Positions 22,560-33,830 of a stretch of 64,000 bases of DNA are shown in pieces (position 1 is the stretch's first letter; each line of letters opens with the position of its first letter). The translations under genes were made by a program, and so were the position numbers. The notes beneath the pieces were generated by a model that made no database searches, was not told where the DNA came from, and saw nothing but the letters and a program-made list of their open reading frames with translations. Where the stretch lies: assembly GCA_036346275.1 (NCBI GenBank), contig CM070727.1, positions 7,555,760 through 7,619,759 on the forward strand, given 5' to 3'. The DNA comes from Otatea glauca (lineage: Eukaryota > Streptophyta > Magnoliopsida > Poales > Poaceae).

Positions 22560-25334
22560 ATGGCAGAGATTGCTGTTCTTCAGGTCATAAATAAGATAGC
22601 CATAGCTGTGGCAGGAGAAACGCTGAAGTTCGTCAAACCTTTGCTTGCAAAGAAAGCTGAGCTAGTGGCAGCACTCCCAAATGACATGAAACTGATAAAG
22701 AATGAACTTGAGCTTATTCACGCCTTTCTTAAGGAAATTGGCAGGAAGGGTTGGAAAGGTGAAGTCATAGAAACATGGATAGGGCAAGTCCGAAGATTGG
22801 CGTATGATATGGAAGACATTGTGGATCAGTTTATCTACGTTGTTGGTAAACACAATCAGAACCGATCTTGGTGGGTTTATGTGAAGAAAATCGTCAAGAA
22901 ACCTGAATATTTATTTTCACTAGATGAAATTGCTACTGAAATTAAGAGAATAAATAAAGAGCTTGAGAAACTTTCGGAAAGGAGAGACCGTTGGACAAGA
23001 CCAATAGATGGTGGGAATGATATTCCTGTAGCAAACTATGTCAGCGAACAAGAACTATATCTACCTGGACATGATTTCTCAATCAATGATGATGAGCTTG
23101 TAGGAATTGATAAAAATAGAGAAACCTTGATTGAATCATTGCATTTTGAAGATTGTTCTCGGCGGATCATTGCTGTGTGGGGTATGGGTGGCATCGGAAA
23201 AAGCACTCTTGTCAATAATGTGTACAAAAATGAAGTATCCAACTTTGATTGCCGCGCATGGGTTTCTATTTCTCAGTCATATAATCTGGATGATATCTGG
23301 AGAAACATGCTGAGAGAACTCCTCGGAAAAGGCAAGAAGAAATTCGATGCTGAAAAGATGGGCAATGAAGAGCTAAGAGAGGAACTGAAGAAAATTCTTG
23401 ATAAAAAGCGGTACTTGATCATATTAGATGATGTCTGGAAAACTGATGATGTTTCCAAAATTATGGAGATTCCTGTTGATAATGGCATGGGAAGCAGAGT
23501 AATAATCACGACAAGAATTTGGGATGTAGCTTTAGTAGCTGAGGATGGTTGTAAGATCAAAGTAGAGCCTCTAAATAAGCATGATGCATGGCTTCTATTT
23601 TGTAGGAAGGCATTTCCGAATATTGATCATCATGTCTGCCCTCCAGAGTTACGCCAGTGTGGTAAAGAAATAGTGGAAAAATGTGATGGTTTGCCGTTAG
23701 CTATTGCGGCAATCGGAAGCTTATTGTCCCTTAAAAGGAGGAGCGAGATAGATGGGAGGCCTGATCAAGACTGGAGGCTTTTCTGCGAGCAACTTATTTC
23801 GGAGCTACATAACAAGGACAACGAGAATCTAAACCGTGTGGAGAAAATTCTAAATCTAAGTTATAAGTACCTACCAAACTATTTGAAGAACTGTTTCTTG
23901 TATTGTGCTATGTTCCCAGAAGACTATCTGATCAGTAGAAAAAGATTGATTAGATTGTGGATAGCTGAAGGGTTTATCGAACAAAAAGGAAAATGCAGCT
24001 TAGAAGACGTTGCTGAAGTTTATCTGACAGAACTCGTCCGACGAAGCATGCTTCTGGTTGTAGAGAGGAACAGTTTTGATAGGATAAGTGGTCTTCGTAT
24101 GCATGATCTTGTGCGTGAACTAGCAATTTTCCAATCTACAAAGGAGAGTTTCAGTACAACTTATGACGACACTAATGGGGTGGGACAGGCGAGATTGGAT
24201 TCTCGTCGTGTGTCGGTGGTCCAATGCAACAATGACATTCTGTCATGCATAGATCCATCCAGGCTTCGCACCTTCATGGCATTTTGCAGCAGCATGGCAC
24301 CATCTCCATGGCCTTCTTTTATTCCATCGGAATCTAAGTACCTTGCAGTATTGGACTTATCAGGCTTGCCTATTGAGACTGTACCAAATTCAGTTGGGCA
24401 GCTATTCAACCTTAGGTACCTGTGCCTCAATGACACCAATGTGAAGAAACTCCCAAAGTCTATTACGAAGCTTCTCAATTTAGAAACATTGAGTCTTGTA
24501 AATACCCAGTGTTTAAATTTTCCGCAAGGGTTTGCAAATCTGAAGAAATTGCGGTACCTAACTATTTGGATAGTGCTAGATGAAAGTTGCAGACGTTTCA
24601 TCAGTTGGGAAGCTATGGAGCCATTTGAGGGCTTGTGGAATTTGATGGAATTGCGCACTTTGGGTTCAGTTCAAGCAAGTAAAGTATTTGTTGCAAAACT
24701 TGGAAATTTATCTCAACTGAGGAGCCTTTACATTTCTGATGTGAGGAGTAGCATCTGTGCAGAATTGTGCGACTCCTTATCAAAGATGGATCAGCTCTCA
24801 AGACTAGAAATAAGAGCCAGCAACGAAGGTGAGTTGCTCCATCTGGAAACTTTGACATTGCGAAACCCTCTTCTAAAACTCACTTTGGTAGGGCGGTTGT
24901 CAGATGGAACTTTGGAATCTCCGTTTTTGTTAACCCATGGAAATGCACTTCGTGAATTGCGGCTATTTTGGTGTCAGCTCGCCGAGAATGCAATGCCGCA
25001 CCTCTCTGAATTGTCAAATTTAACTCAATTAGATCTTATAAGGGCATATACTGGACAACAACTAGACTTCCATACAGGGTGGTTCCCAAATTTGAAGAGG
25101 ATTTACTTGTGGGATTTGCCACAAGTAAAACAAATACGCATACATGAGGATGCTTTGGTCAGCCTTGAATTTCTTAGCATCACTAGCCTTAAGGAACTAC
25201 GGGACGTCCCCAACGGTATCCGATTTCTCAAATCTGTCAAACAGGCATATTTTACTGAGATGCATCCTGATTTCGAAAGGAATTTTCAAATGGCAAAGTT
25301 GGATCATATCCCGAAGCTCTACTGCTCAACATAA
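22560..25334 (+). CDS. NLR1: intact CC-NBS-LRR immune receptor, RPM1-like
   Basis: A single 924-codon exon. Residues 1-150 form an Rx-type coiled coil with the EDVID-type motif as EDIVD (85-89). The NB-ARC domain has a P-loop GMGGIGKST (208-216), kinase-2 LDDVW (289-293), RNBS-B GSRVIITTR (311-319), GLPLA (377-381), an RNBS-D Cys block from 445, and MHD (514-516). LRRs run from about 594 to 905, ending HIPKLYCST. Such proteins sense pathogen effectors, bind ADP/ATP, and trigger cell death, probably at the plasma membrane. Every nucleotide-binding motif is intact, so it is likely functional. The start MAEIAVLQV is the usual NLR start and matches NLR2. Confidence 0.97.
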   Translation: MAEIAVLQVINKIAIAVAGETLKFVKPLLAKKAELVAALPNDMKLIKNELELIHAFLKEIGRKGWKGEVIETWIGQVRRLAYDMEDIVDQFIYVVGKHNQNRSWWVYVKKIVKKPEYLFSLDEIATEIKRINKELEKLSERRDRWTRPIDGGNDIPVANYVSEQELYLPGHDFSINDDELVGIDKNRETLIESLHFEDCSRRIIAVWGMGGIGKSTLVNNVYKNEVSNFDCRAWVSISQSYNLDDIWRNMLRELLGKGKKKFDAEKMGNEELREELKKILDKKRYLIILDDVWKTDDVSKIMEIPVDNGMGSRVIITTRIWDVALVAEDGCKIKVEPLNKHDAWLLFCRKAFPNIDHHVCPPELRQCGKEIVEKCDGLPLAIAAIGSLLSLKRRSEIDGRPDQDWRLFCEQLISELHNKDNENLNRVEKILNLSYKYLPNYLKNCFLYCAMFPEDYLISRKRLIRLWIAEGFIEQKGKCSLEDVAEVYLTELVRRSMLLVVERNSFDRISGLRMHDLVRELAIFQSTKESFSTTYDDTNGVGQARLDSRRVSVVQCNNDILSCIDPSRLRTFMAFCSSMAPSPWPSFIPSESKYLAVLDLSGLPIETVPNSVGQLFNLRYLCLNDTNVKKLPKSITKLLNLETLSLVNTQCLNFPQGFANLKKLRYLTIWIVLDESCRRFISWEAMEPFEGLWNLMELRTLGSVQASKVFVAKLGNLSQLRSLYISDVRSSICAELCDSLSKMDQLSRLEIRASNEGELLHLETLTLRNPLLKLTLVGRLSDGTLESPFLLTHGNALRELRLFWCQLAENAMPHLSELSNLTQLDLIRAYTGQQLDFHTGWFPNLKRIYLWDLPQVKQIRIHEDALVSLEFLSITSLKELRDVPNGIRFLKSVKQAYFTEMHPDFERNFQMAKLDHIPKLYCST

Positions 25335-26429
25335 GGCAAGTGAAACCTTCTCATCCAATAGATTAAACACATTTCATAGTGTTGTTAATCAGTTATGAAC
25401 AGGATCTTTGTACAAGTGAAATTTGGTCACCTGCATGGTTTAGAGTGCATCTAGAACCAGCTCCGTGAGCAAGCATAACAAATAATGCTCACAAAATTCT
25501 CAAAAACTAGAAACAGCTAGAAATGCTAAAAAAAAGCAAAACATCTTAACCTTAATGCCGTGGACCCTAATTAAAATGAACTATATGAGCCATGGACTTC
25601 ATTAGAAAAAAAAAGAGTATACTAGGAATTCTCACAAAAAAAAGTAAAACTACTGGTTCTCAGTCTAGTGGGTTCTAACCAAAGCGGAACTAATGTGGTC
25701 ATCTATATCTATACCCCTTTATAATGCACCTAAGCATTCTTTTCTACGTCCACCCAAATAGTGCACCCCACTAGAGATGGCCTAACCTTCGTGCACCCAG
25801 CGAAATGTCCCCAGAAACTTGCCTCCATCAAAATTAGCCTCTCAGATCTTTCCTTAGCTTTACTCACCCACATCCGATGGCCATTATTTAGTGTGTCTAA
25901 TCATCCCTATGGCCCACAACAGACATCCCCACCTCCAGCATCATCTCAAGGAAAAGGAAACAAACGTCCTGAAATTAAGGAAAGGACCATACATTACGTG
26001 CTGGAAAAAGGAAACCGGAAGACGCGGGGCACTATACTAGTTGATGTAAATTACTTGAAGATACAGCTTTGTAATTTAAAAGGAGAGAGAGGATAACCCT
26101 TAATATAAAAAGGAAAATGGCATAAAAGGAAAAAATAGCTTCGGTACATACGTGCCTCGTGAAAAAAAAGCATGAAAGCACCTCACTTAAAGAAATCTAC
26201 GGAGAGAAGAAAAAAAAGAAAGGCTTGATAGGTATCCTTCTCATCTGCTATTCATATATTTTCGAAAGAGCTCAATATATTAAAGGTTACAAGATATTAG
26301 GTCTATTCATCTATGATATATTATCACACTACAATATATCCTCCCTCTATTATACTCCATAGAATCCTTGCCCTCACAGCGCTTCGAGCCAGCTTGGCTC
26401 ACGGCTCGAGTTGAGCCGCGAAAAAAAGA
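25335..26429. other. 3' flank of NLR1
   Basis: AT-rich DNA with the NLR1 3' UTR at its start (AAATGAAC and AATGCTC blocks, no clear single poly(A) signal). A 111-codon frame (25761-26096) has no domain. Nothing else is recognised. Confidence 0.4.
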
Positions 26430-26762
26430 TTACGGTTAGGTCATTTTTTCGAAAAAAAATACGTTTAGATCTTTTTTCGGAAAAAAATACAATTAGGTCC
26501 TTTTTTGAAAAAGAATATATATTACGTTTAGGTCCTTTATACGTTTTTAAGCATTGCACTCAGGTCTTTTTTCGTAAAATTAAAATTACATTAGGTCCTT
26601 TTTCGGGAAAAAAATATTTCAGGTCCTTTTTATGTCAAAAAAATATACATTGCATTTAGGTCCTTTTTGTATTTTTTAGTATTACGTTTAAGCCCTTTTT
26701 CGAAAAAACAAAGTTCTGTTTAGGTCCTTATCCGGAAAAAAATTAGGTCCTTTTTCCCGTTT
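26430..26762. repeat. ~30-bp degenerate tandem array of T-tract and A-tract
   Basis: A block TTAGGTCCTTTTTCG followed by an A-run recurs about 11 times, starting near 26437, 26466, 26493, 26528, 26561, 26591, 26620, 26656, 26689, 26719 and 26743. Spacing is 24-36 bp, mean about 30. Each unit pairs a T-tract with an A-tract across TCGA. It has no coding sense. Confidence 0.85.
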
Positions 26763-28728
26763 TCTATTTTTCCCGAGGCGGACCTTCCGTTCCAGCGAAA
26801 TCGCAGATTGCATCCTTTCAACCATTTCGTGTGTTTTCTCGATTTGCTCGCGTAGGGAGCGACAGTCGCACATTTTCTCGATTTGCTCGTGTGAGGAGCA
26901 GCGGTCGCGGCGTGGCACGCCGCGCTCGATTGTCTAGTTAGTTCTATTCTCGTAATATATATTCACATAGTATGGAAAGAGTTCTGCACACTGCTAGATC
27001 TTTGATCTTTTGTGGCGACAAAAAACTATTAGGACAGTAGGACAAACGGTCAGAAATAATTTCCCCACAACCACCCATCAGACAATAACCCTTGGGTATA
27101 GAGCGTGCTTATCTGTAAAATTTGCGCTCATCTCGAACATTGGGTTTATGGTAGTGACAACACTTAGTAATGTATTGGATAGTATGTACCATATACTAGT
27201 AAGATTAAATCGAGATAAATTTGTATTGTGCCATGCAATAACAATAGGAAATTGACCAGGCATTTTTGCATCTACAATATTATAGCCGTTACATGCAATT
27301 GTATAACAACTAAAACTAAAATTTTCATCATAATTACTAAAATTGTATAGCAATTACAGTTGTATTTCCATCGTAATATCCAGCCACGTAGTTATTCGGC
27401 ATTTGGTTCATTACATTTGAGTTGTTTATTTGAGTCGCTGAACTTCTACTTATATATTAAAAGTTGATGATAGATGTTTAGAGTTGCTAAGAAAAAAATA
27501 TCTTAGAAATTTTTTAGCAACCACGTAAAAAAACCGTAATCACAAGGCCCATGCGGACCACCAAGCCCCATCTGATCATCTTGGGGATTACTTTCTCTCT
27601 CTTAATTAATCTTAATTAAACCCAATATTGATCAAGGCCCGTCAATTATACACACGAGAGGTCAAAGCACTTTAAAAAAAATATTTTAGATAATGATTTG
27701 TTTGATTAAGTGCAGATGTTCAATTTTTGTAGCATTGATCCAATGTTAAAAATTTATACTTGAAATTGGTGGTTCATAAGGCTTGAAGAACAACTAAATT
27801 TTCAGAGTTCTTCTGTGTATCAATGACAAATCTTGGTCTTATCATCTATAGATCTGTCCATGTAGCAGGCTCGATCGAGTTCGGCACACTTTGTTCAGTT
27901 CTTAGCGGCTTAGGCGGCTAGGCCAGGGACGAGGGCCGGCAAAAAAGCTCGTGAGGACCCGAATCAAAATTGCTTCGATTACAATAGTTAATGGTTTTAA
28001 TATTAAAATAATTCTATTTCGAGCGTAACGATGCTTGGCTCGATGGTGGCTCATTAGCTTGAATTTGAAATAACCACTTAAATGATAAATATAATGATTT
28101 TATGTCAAACTACGTTAATTTCGAAAGAAGCTCAATAATAGCTTGTTAATTTCGAAAGAACTATGTTAATTTTTTCCTCAATTCTTCCAAATTTCCATAT
28201 TACTCTATAACTTTGCACCATACAAGCACTTTCCACTAGATACTAGATCACGTTCACGGCTTCACATTAATTTTGTGTACATGTATTGAAATTTGTCTAT
28301 GTCAGAATCTTGATTCAAAGGGCTTTCAAACTGCTGCAATTTGTTCTGAATAAAACCGCTTCTATTGTGCAACTAAAAATTATTGCCTCCGGCTTTCTGA
28401 GCTGTTGATATACATTTCCTTCCCTGAATCCCTACAGGTCTGTAATGATGCGATTGGTTCTTGCTTGCATTTATGGTCTGCAGTTACTGTCATCAATTAG
28501 AGAACTCTCACAGTTGAGTATACGATAACTTGAGTTCTCTGATCATCTGTATTTCTTTAAACAAACAGGTGTGTAATAATACATGGGGGAGATATTCAAT
28601 GTTGTTGTCCCATGTTTATCATTACAATATTGTCCTTTTTTGGTTGCTTATGTTTGATGGTACTCAACTACCACTTTAGATGACTATGTAAAGACATAGC
28701 GATGCTTGTAATAATGTCCAAGACTGTA
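26763..28728. other. Non-coding stretch, no gene seen
   Basis: 26800-26930 holds a short duplication (TTTTCTCGATTTGCTCG twice, about 26834 and 26873) in GC-rich context. 27000-27440 and 27680-28240 are AT rich. 27850-27960 has a CGGCTTAGGCGGCTAGG block. 28240-28720 is ordinary single-copy-like DNA with intron-like junctions (CTACAGGTCTGTAATG). No ORF with a domain is found. Confidence 0.4.
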
Positions 28729-28870
28729 TAGGGGCGGAGGTAGGCCTTGTGGCCAAGGTCTGATCTGAAAAACTCATGTAAAATATATTAAAAAAATCAG
28801 TAAAATTATAGATTAGCTCAAGAAGATATGGTCTAGCCTGAGGCTTAAGCCTGGGCTGTCTCCGCCCTTG
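28729..28870. mobile_element. Possible small hAT-like MITE remnant
   Basis: The left end TAGGGGCGGAGGTAGGCC and the complement of the right end CAAGGGCGGAGACAGCCC match as inverted repeats. The length is about 142 bp. No 8-bp target duplication is visible (AGACTGTA against GCCATGTG), so this is weaker than the element at 19300. Confidence 0.45.
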
Positions 28871-29871
28871 GCCATGTGTGGGAGGTAATTCAATGGGCTG
28901 AATCCGATTTGGCTTTCATTCAGGAAATGTTGATGTGATTATGGTCGTGTTTGGTTTGTACATCTGCCGTCGAAAGGGATCCTACTGTCATTGTGAGCAA
29001 ACGGTAAAGCTGCCTTTTGCTATTACCGTTGTTCTGGTCGTCCAGGTGTAAATATTTCTTTGCACAGACAAAGAACAGCGTTCCTTGATTTCTTTGTGCT
29101 GTTGTGGTCTGTGTTTGCCACACAAAACTTGCTCTACCAGTACAGCTTGGACTCAAAACACTTCAAATGTAGCATATCGAGAAAGGCCAAGTTCCACTAT
29201 CGCGGTGATCCTCATAGCAGCAAATACCTTGCGATCCTTCAGTCTACCGTAAAATGCAATGAACAATTACAGCCACTCCTGCTTCTGAACAGATTCCCTG
29301 AAGTGATGACCTAGAAAGACAGAATGATCCGAGCAGGTTCCTCCGGGCATCACTTGCCTGTGCATTTCATCCTCCCTCTGCAGAACAACCTGAAGCTTGG
29401 TTCAGAGGAAGATAACTGCAGTCTGAGCCCCTAAAGACAGCCCAGTTGCGTCGTCGTTTCCATGGTTTGGTTGTGCAACGGACGCGCTGGGCTTCTAACT
29501 AGGCCAGCCCCGTGATATTAGCCGATCCGATGTGAGCTTGTATGTATGGCGTTGCAAAACTCGCAGTTGCTCCTGCAAATTGTTGGCGCGGTCGGGCGGA
29601 TTATGCAGAGTACGCGCGTGCCGTGAATCGGTGGTCCATCCCGGATTCGAGGTGATCACATCTTACCTGCTGGTGTTTCACAGCGCATCCGCCCGCCGTC
29701 CTCTTCTGTTCTTCTCCGTGGAGTACTGGTGTGCTTCAAACTTGTGACCAACTCCTTCGGTGCTCGGTATCAATGTGGGCGGATCCAGGAAAGAAGATCA
29801 TCGAGGTCACCAGATCAATACAATATTGTAATACTAATTTATAACTTATAATAAGATGATCATATCATCTA
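28871..29871. other. Unassigned DNA before Helitron 1
   Basis: Frames at 29060-29314 and 29532-29747 (plus) give 84 and 71 residues with no recognised domain or repeats. Composition is unlike the AT-rich Helitron that follows. 29820-29871 is AT rich. No gene call is justified. Confidence 0.35.
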
Positions 29872-29890
29872 TCTATCTATTATATTATTA

Positions 29891-30064
29891 AAGCAGAAGT
29901 AAACGAAGCCATCACGTTCGCTCTCAAGGCTAGAAATTCTCACATTAATCGGAGAAAAAAAGAAAGATCTACACCGTAAGCAGAAGTAAACGAAGCCACC
30001 ACGTTCGCTCTCAAGGCTAGAAATTCTCACATTAATCGGAGAAAAAAAGAAAGATCTACACCGT
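29891..30064. repeat. 87-bp tandem duplication at the Helitron 1 head
   Basis: AAGCAGAAGTAAACGAAGCC starts at 29891 and again at 29978. The two 87-bp units are nearly identical, differing at one position in CATCACG against CACCACG. Helitron 2 has only one copy of this block after 31812. Confidence 0.93.
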
Positions 30065-30239
30065 TGATCATGACGGATCCAGATTATAACGGTCTAGATT
30101 AAAAGAAAGAGTTTGTGTCATGTACAATTAATACAAGAATTTTTGTCATATACAATTAATACAAGAGTTTGTGTCATGTACAATACAAGAGTTTGTGTTA
30201 AATACAATACAAAAATAACTGAAATTCGAAATAAAAATA

Positions 30240-30830
30240 AAATAAAATCAGAAAATTGATTTCCATACAATTAAAAGAAAGAGTCCAAGTACAATAAAAT
30301 TTTTTGAAAAAAATAAAAGATAATTAAAAATCTAATTTACATACGAATGTTAAAATAAAATTGAAATTTGGAATAAAATTTGTTAAAAAATCAGAATAAA
30401 AAACAAAACCTAATTTCCATACAATCATCAAAATAAAGCTTAAATTTAGAATAAAAATTAGTAATTGGATTTGTATATGAATCCTAACATAAAAACTGAA
30501 ATTCGGAAAGAAAAATAAAAAGTAGGAATTTGATTTTCATTCGAACATCAAAATAAAGAGTCCACGTCAAGTACAATAAAAAACCAAAAGTAGCAATTTG
30601 ATTTCCACATGAGCATCAAAATAAAAATAACATTCAAAACAAAAATCAATTAAAAAATAGTAATTAGATTTGTATACGAATACCAACCTAGAACTAAAAT
30701 TTAGAATACAAAATAAAATAAAATTAGTAATTTAATTTCCATACGAAATCTAAAGTAAAATCCCTAAATAGCTTAAGTTTGAAATAAAAATGAAATAAAA
30801 AATACCCATTGGATTTATATACGATTTCAA
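30240..30830. repeat. ~67-bp degenerate periodic array inside Helitron 1
   Basis: A GATTTCCATACGAA-like or GGATTTGTATACGAA-like block recurs near 30259, 30330, 30413, 30470, 30531, 30600, 30667, 30733 and 30810. Each is followed by ATCAAAATAAA or AAATTCGGAATAAAA. Spacing is 57-83 bp. The same array recurs in Helitron 2 (57350-57860), so it is a feature of the family. Confidence 0.7.
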
Positions 30831-31801
30831 CCTAAAACTATATTTTAAAAATCTATGTCATGTATGATCCAACAACACACAAAAAATAAACTGAAATTTG
30901 GAATAAAAATAAAATAAAAAGAGAAAGGCCAAAGCCGAAGGAGCCAAAAGCCGCGATGACGAGTGCTATGCGTCTGCATTGTTGAAGAAGTCAGTAGCAA
31001 AAGAAGCTTGATGACGGAAGGCTCTGGTAGAGAGGAAAAGAAGCTTTGCATTGAAGACAAGCTATAGAGGATATATATATATATATATCCAATTGGTAGT
31101 TACAAACGTGCCATCACTGCTGAGGGATATGATATCATACACGATGGTAGGAAAATTCTTCATATTGTTAGATACGAGAAAAGCAAACATGCTAGCATCA
31201 TAGAAGATGGGAGGTCACCGCGTTAGTGAGGAAGCACCATCGTTGAGTTGGCAAACATCGAATAAGAGAAGCGACCAATATGGGACAATGTATAATATCT
31301 TGCATGTGTATACTCATGCATGAATTCGTTTGAATCAAAACAAGTTCCAAAAAACTCAGAGTAGAGTTGAAAAAAACAAGTTACAAGCATGTATACGTGA
31401 GCAATGTACTTTAATACCATGTAAAATAATTAGCGTATTACTTGAGTTTAAATAGAGGTACATGTGTTGCATACATTTTGAAAAAAAAGATATTAATGGA
31501 GAAAAAACAGGGGTATAACTATATGTTCTATGCAAGATGAAGAATTGCTATGTTTTTAAGAACCCCCAACAACTTTTTATTCTCAATGATTTTCTTCCAT
31601 CAAAGCTTTTACTTCAATTACATTCATTAAGTTGAATTTTTCTTCAAGCTTCTATTGTTATTTCTAATGTTTATGATATCTTAAAAATCTAATTAGTCTA
31701 CAAAATACGTTAATATATTATCAAGTATATAACTTATATCATTTAATATTACAAACTTTAAAAAAAATCTAGCCGCGCGAATGTGCGGGTCACCTTGCTA
31801 G

Positions 31802-32025
31802 TTATAATATTAAAGCAGAAGCAAAAGAAGCCACCACGTTTCCTCTCAAAGCTAAAAATTCCTATATTAATCAGAGAAAAAAAAGAAAGATCTACACTGT
31901 TGATCATTGTGGGTCCAGATTATAACGATCTAGATTAAAAGAAAGAGTTTGTGTCATGTACAATACAAAAATAACTAAAATTCGGAATAAAAATAAAATA
32001 AAATCAAAATTTTGATTTCCATACG
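31802..32025 (+). mobile_element. Helitron 2, 5' part (split by gypsy B)
   Basis: Immediately after the CTAG of Helitron 1 the sequence TTATAATATTAAAGCAGAAG restarts the Helitron head. It continues colinearly with Helitron 1 to 32025, where the gypsy B LTR begins. The remainder resumes at 57301. The first few bases of the 5' end (TCTATC) are missing or altered. Confidence 0.8.
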
Positions 32026-32651
32026 TGTTTGCACCAAAATTTGGCAGGTGTCGTCCGGTTAGGAAGTCTATGGAGGTTACGAAATCAGACTCAGATAGTT
32101 GGAAACTAGATCGGATATTAAGGAAACCAAGACTGATACGGGTCATATTCTCTAAATGTGTTGTAAACGGACTCGATCGGCCGGTGGGTATAAAAAAGGA
32201 CGAGGATACACAACGAAAAAAACCCCCCAACACAATCAACAACCAGCCTTTACTTTTGTCTACTTTTTCCTGTCGACTAGGAGTAGTTCTTGTAATTTAG
32301 CCTTCTTGTAATTCGATCTTGATCAATAAAGTTGTGCATCACCGATTGTTGATCTCCATCAATTACGCTCAGGTTTGATTTGTTTTGATTTTGTTACGCA
32401 TCGCCTTCTTCAGAATCGATCTGCCTTTATCCTCTGATTAGCCTTGATTGGCTAGTTGGATTTACTATCAACATCTTGATTTAATCGGCTTTTTAGCTGA
32501 TTGGATCTAAGCCGATCTATCTAGTAGATCGGTTGGAGTTTTATATTTTACCTTGTCGATTTTAGGTCAAATCGACTGGCACGCTCTGAACCAGGTGTTC
32601 GTCTGGTGTGCTGTAGCCAAAAAACCCTGCATCAAGTTTTTGGCGCCAACA
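32026..32651 (+). repeat. 5' LTR of gypsy B
   Basis: Starts TGTTTGCACCAAAATTTGGC and ends GGCGCCAACA. TATAAAAAAG at about 32189 is the likely promoter, and AATAAAG near 32325 a possible poly(A) signal. It is colinear with 56670-57295; the last 60-80 bases before the end are the least alike. Confidence 0.93.
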
Positions 32652-32678
32652 CACTCTTGGCACGCCCGATGGGACAGT
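32652..32678 (+). promoter_or_regulatory. PBS and leader of gypsy B (split)
   Basis: CACTCTTGGCACGCCCGATG follows the LTR directly and is the PBS candidate. If solo LTR C is removed (joining 32678 to 46325), the gag ATG at 46328 lies only about 30 bases after the LTR, an unusually short leader. Confidence 0.6.
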
Positions 32679-33548
32679 TGTAAGATCGAGGATGAAGACT
32701 AGAGGGGGGTGAATAGGCGGCTTTTAAAAATTCTTCTCACTAAATACACGCTCTATTGATCTCTATGTCAAAACCTAAACAATAATCAATGCGGAAACGA
32801 TAAACTAAGGTTTTGACAAATTAAAGCCTAAATCAACTAGGCTCACTAAGTGCACTAGCTAATTATGTCTCTACTCAAGAATATATAATTCTAAAGACAA
32901 TCAAGCAATTTAATTCTAGGAATGTAAATTGCAACAATGTAAATAGAGAACTGAAAGAAAACACAAAGAGACATACCGATGTTTTACCATGGTGTTCGGA
33001 GACTTGCCGATCTCCCCTAATCCACGTTGAGGCAAGCCCAAACCACTTTGGACCGGCTCCACGAATTGAGCACCCGCCTCGATTCCACTAGTGGTAGCTC
33101 TTTCCCCCTCCGGGTAGGCGAGCTCCGACCTTCACAACTTTGCCGGGCCTTCTCACAATCTCCTTGAGAAGGTCACCGTGCACGACGCCTCCACACGCCG
33201 TCTAGGTGTCGGCAAACACCAAGAGTAACAAGTCAAGCCCTCTAGCTTGAATCTCACCAAGTGCAACACATGCACAAGGATGTTCAATCCTTCTCTAGAT
33301 GCAACACATGCAACTAGAGGCTTCTCTCCTTGCTCACAAAGTGCAACACATGCAAAATGTAGAGGAGAGGCTCACACTAGCTCAAGAGAAAGCAAATCAA
33401 CAAAAAAGAGATTCTACACAAGAAACTCTAAATCAAATTCATCTCAAATCACTCAAATATGGCTCTATGAGCTCTTGGGGTTTTGCTCTCACAAGAATAC
33501 CTCAAATAGGTGCTAGAGCAGCCACAAAACCCTCCTAGCTCGGCCCCT

Positions 33549-33556
33549 TTTATATC
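33549..33556 (-). promoter_or_regulatory. TATA box of solo LTR C
   Basis: ATATAAAA on the minus strand between GC-rich blocks. Just upstream of it (higher coordinates, 33600-33840) lie repeated palindromic CGGTAGCACCG/CGGTGCTACCG motifs, consistent with U3 enhancer sequence. Confidence 0.5.
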
Positions 33557-33619
33557 CCCTAAAGAAAACTAGCCATTGGAGGGTAAAAACGCAGCAAACA
33601 CAGTGCTACCGCCCTACTA

Positions 33620-33830
33620 GGGCCGGTAGCACCGGCCTTTAGGCCAACGGCTAGAAAAACTAGCCGTTACTTAGAAAATCCGGTGCTATCGGGCTTCGGG
33701 CGGTAGCACCGGGCCTTTTTTCTTTTTCTCAGGCTAAAAACACGCGTTCTGGACTTTTTACACCGCCCTTTGGGCCGGTAGCACCGCTCTGGCCGGTGCT
33801 ACCGCCCATCTAGGGCCGGTGCTACCACTG
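33620..33830. repeat. Cluster of CGGTAGCACCG / CGGTGCTACCG motifs
   Basis: CGGTAGCACCG occurs at about 33624, 33701 and 33776. The reverse complement CGGTGCTACCG is at 33794, with near copies at 33681 and 33816. They lie within 300 bases upstream of the LTR TATA box on the minus strand. Confidence 0.85.

Larger units (their letters stand above)
29872..31801 (+). mobile_element. Helitron 1 (non-autonomous, about 1.9 kb)
   Basis: The 5' end begins with TC after A (about 29872). The 3' end is CTAG at 31798-31801 followed by T, preceded by a short hairpin CCGCGC-GAAT-GTGCGG about 10 bases upstream. TC...hairpin...CTRR with A^T insertion is diagnostic of Helitrons. There is no Rep/helicase gene. 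The interior is AT rich with a degenerate periodic array. The exact 5' base is uncertain because of the ATCT repeat. Confidence 0.85.

Noticed and set aside
24161..24658. 165-codon minus-strand frame in NLR1, repeated at 63274-63702 in NLR2
   Set aside because: It exists in both genes because the tracts are nearly identical; the plus-strand NLR frame explains it.
25761..26096. 111-codon frame after NLR1 as a small gene
   Set aside because: No domain, and composition like intergenic DNA.
28729..28870. Full hAT MITE call
   Set aside because: Inverted ends fit but no 8-bp target duplication; kept only as a weak remnant.
29060..29314. 84-codon plus-strand frame as a gene
   Set aside because: No recognised domain, no promoter or splice context.
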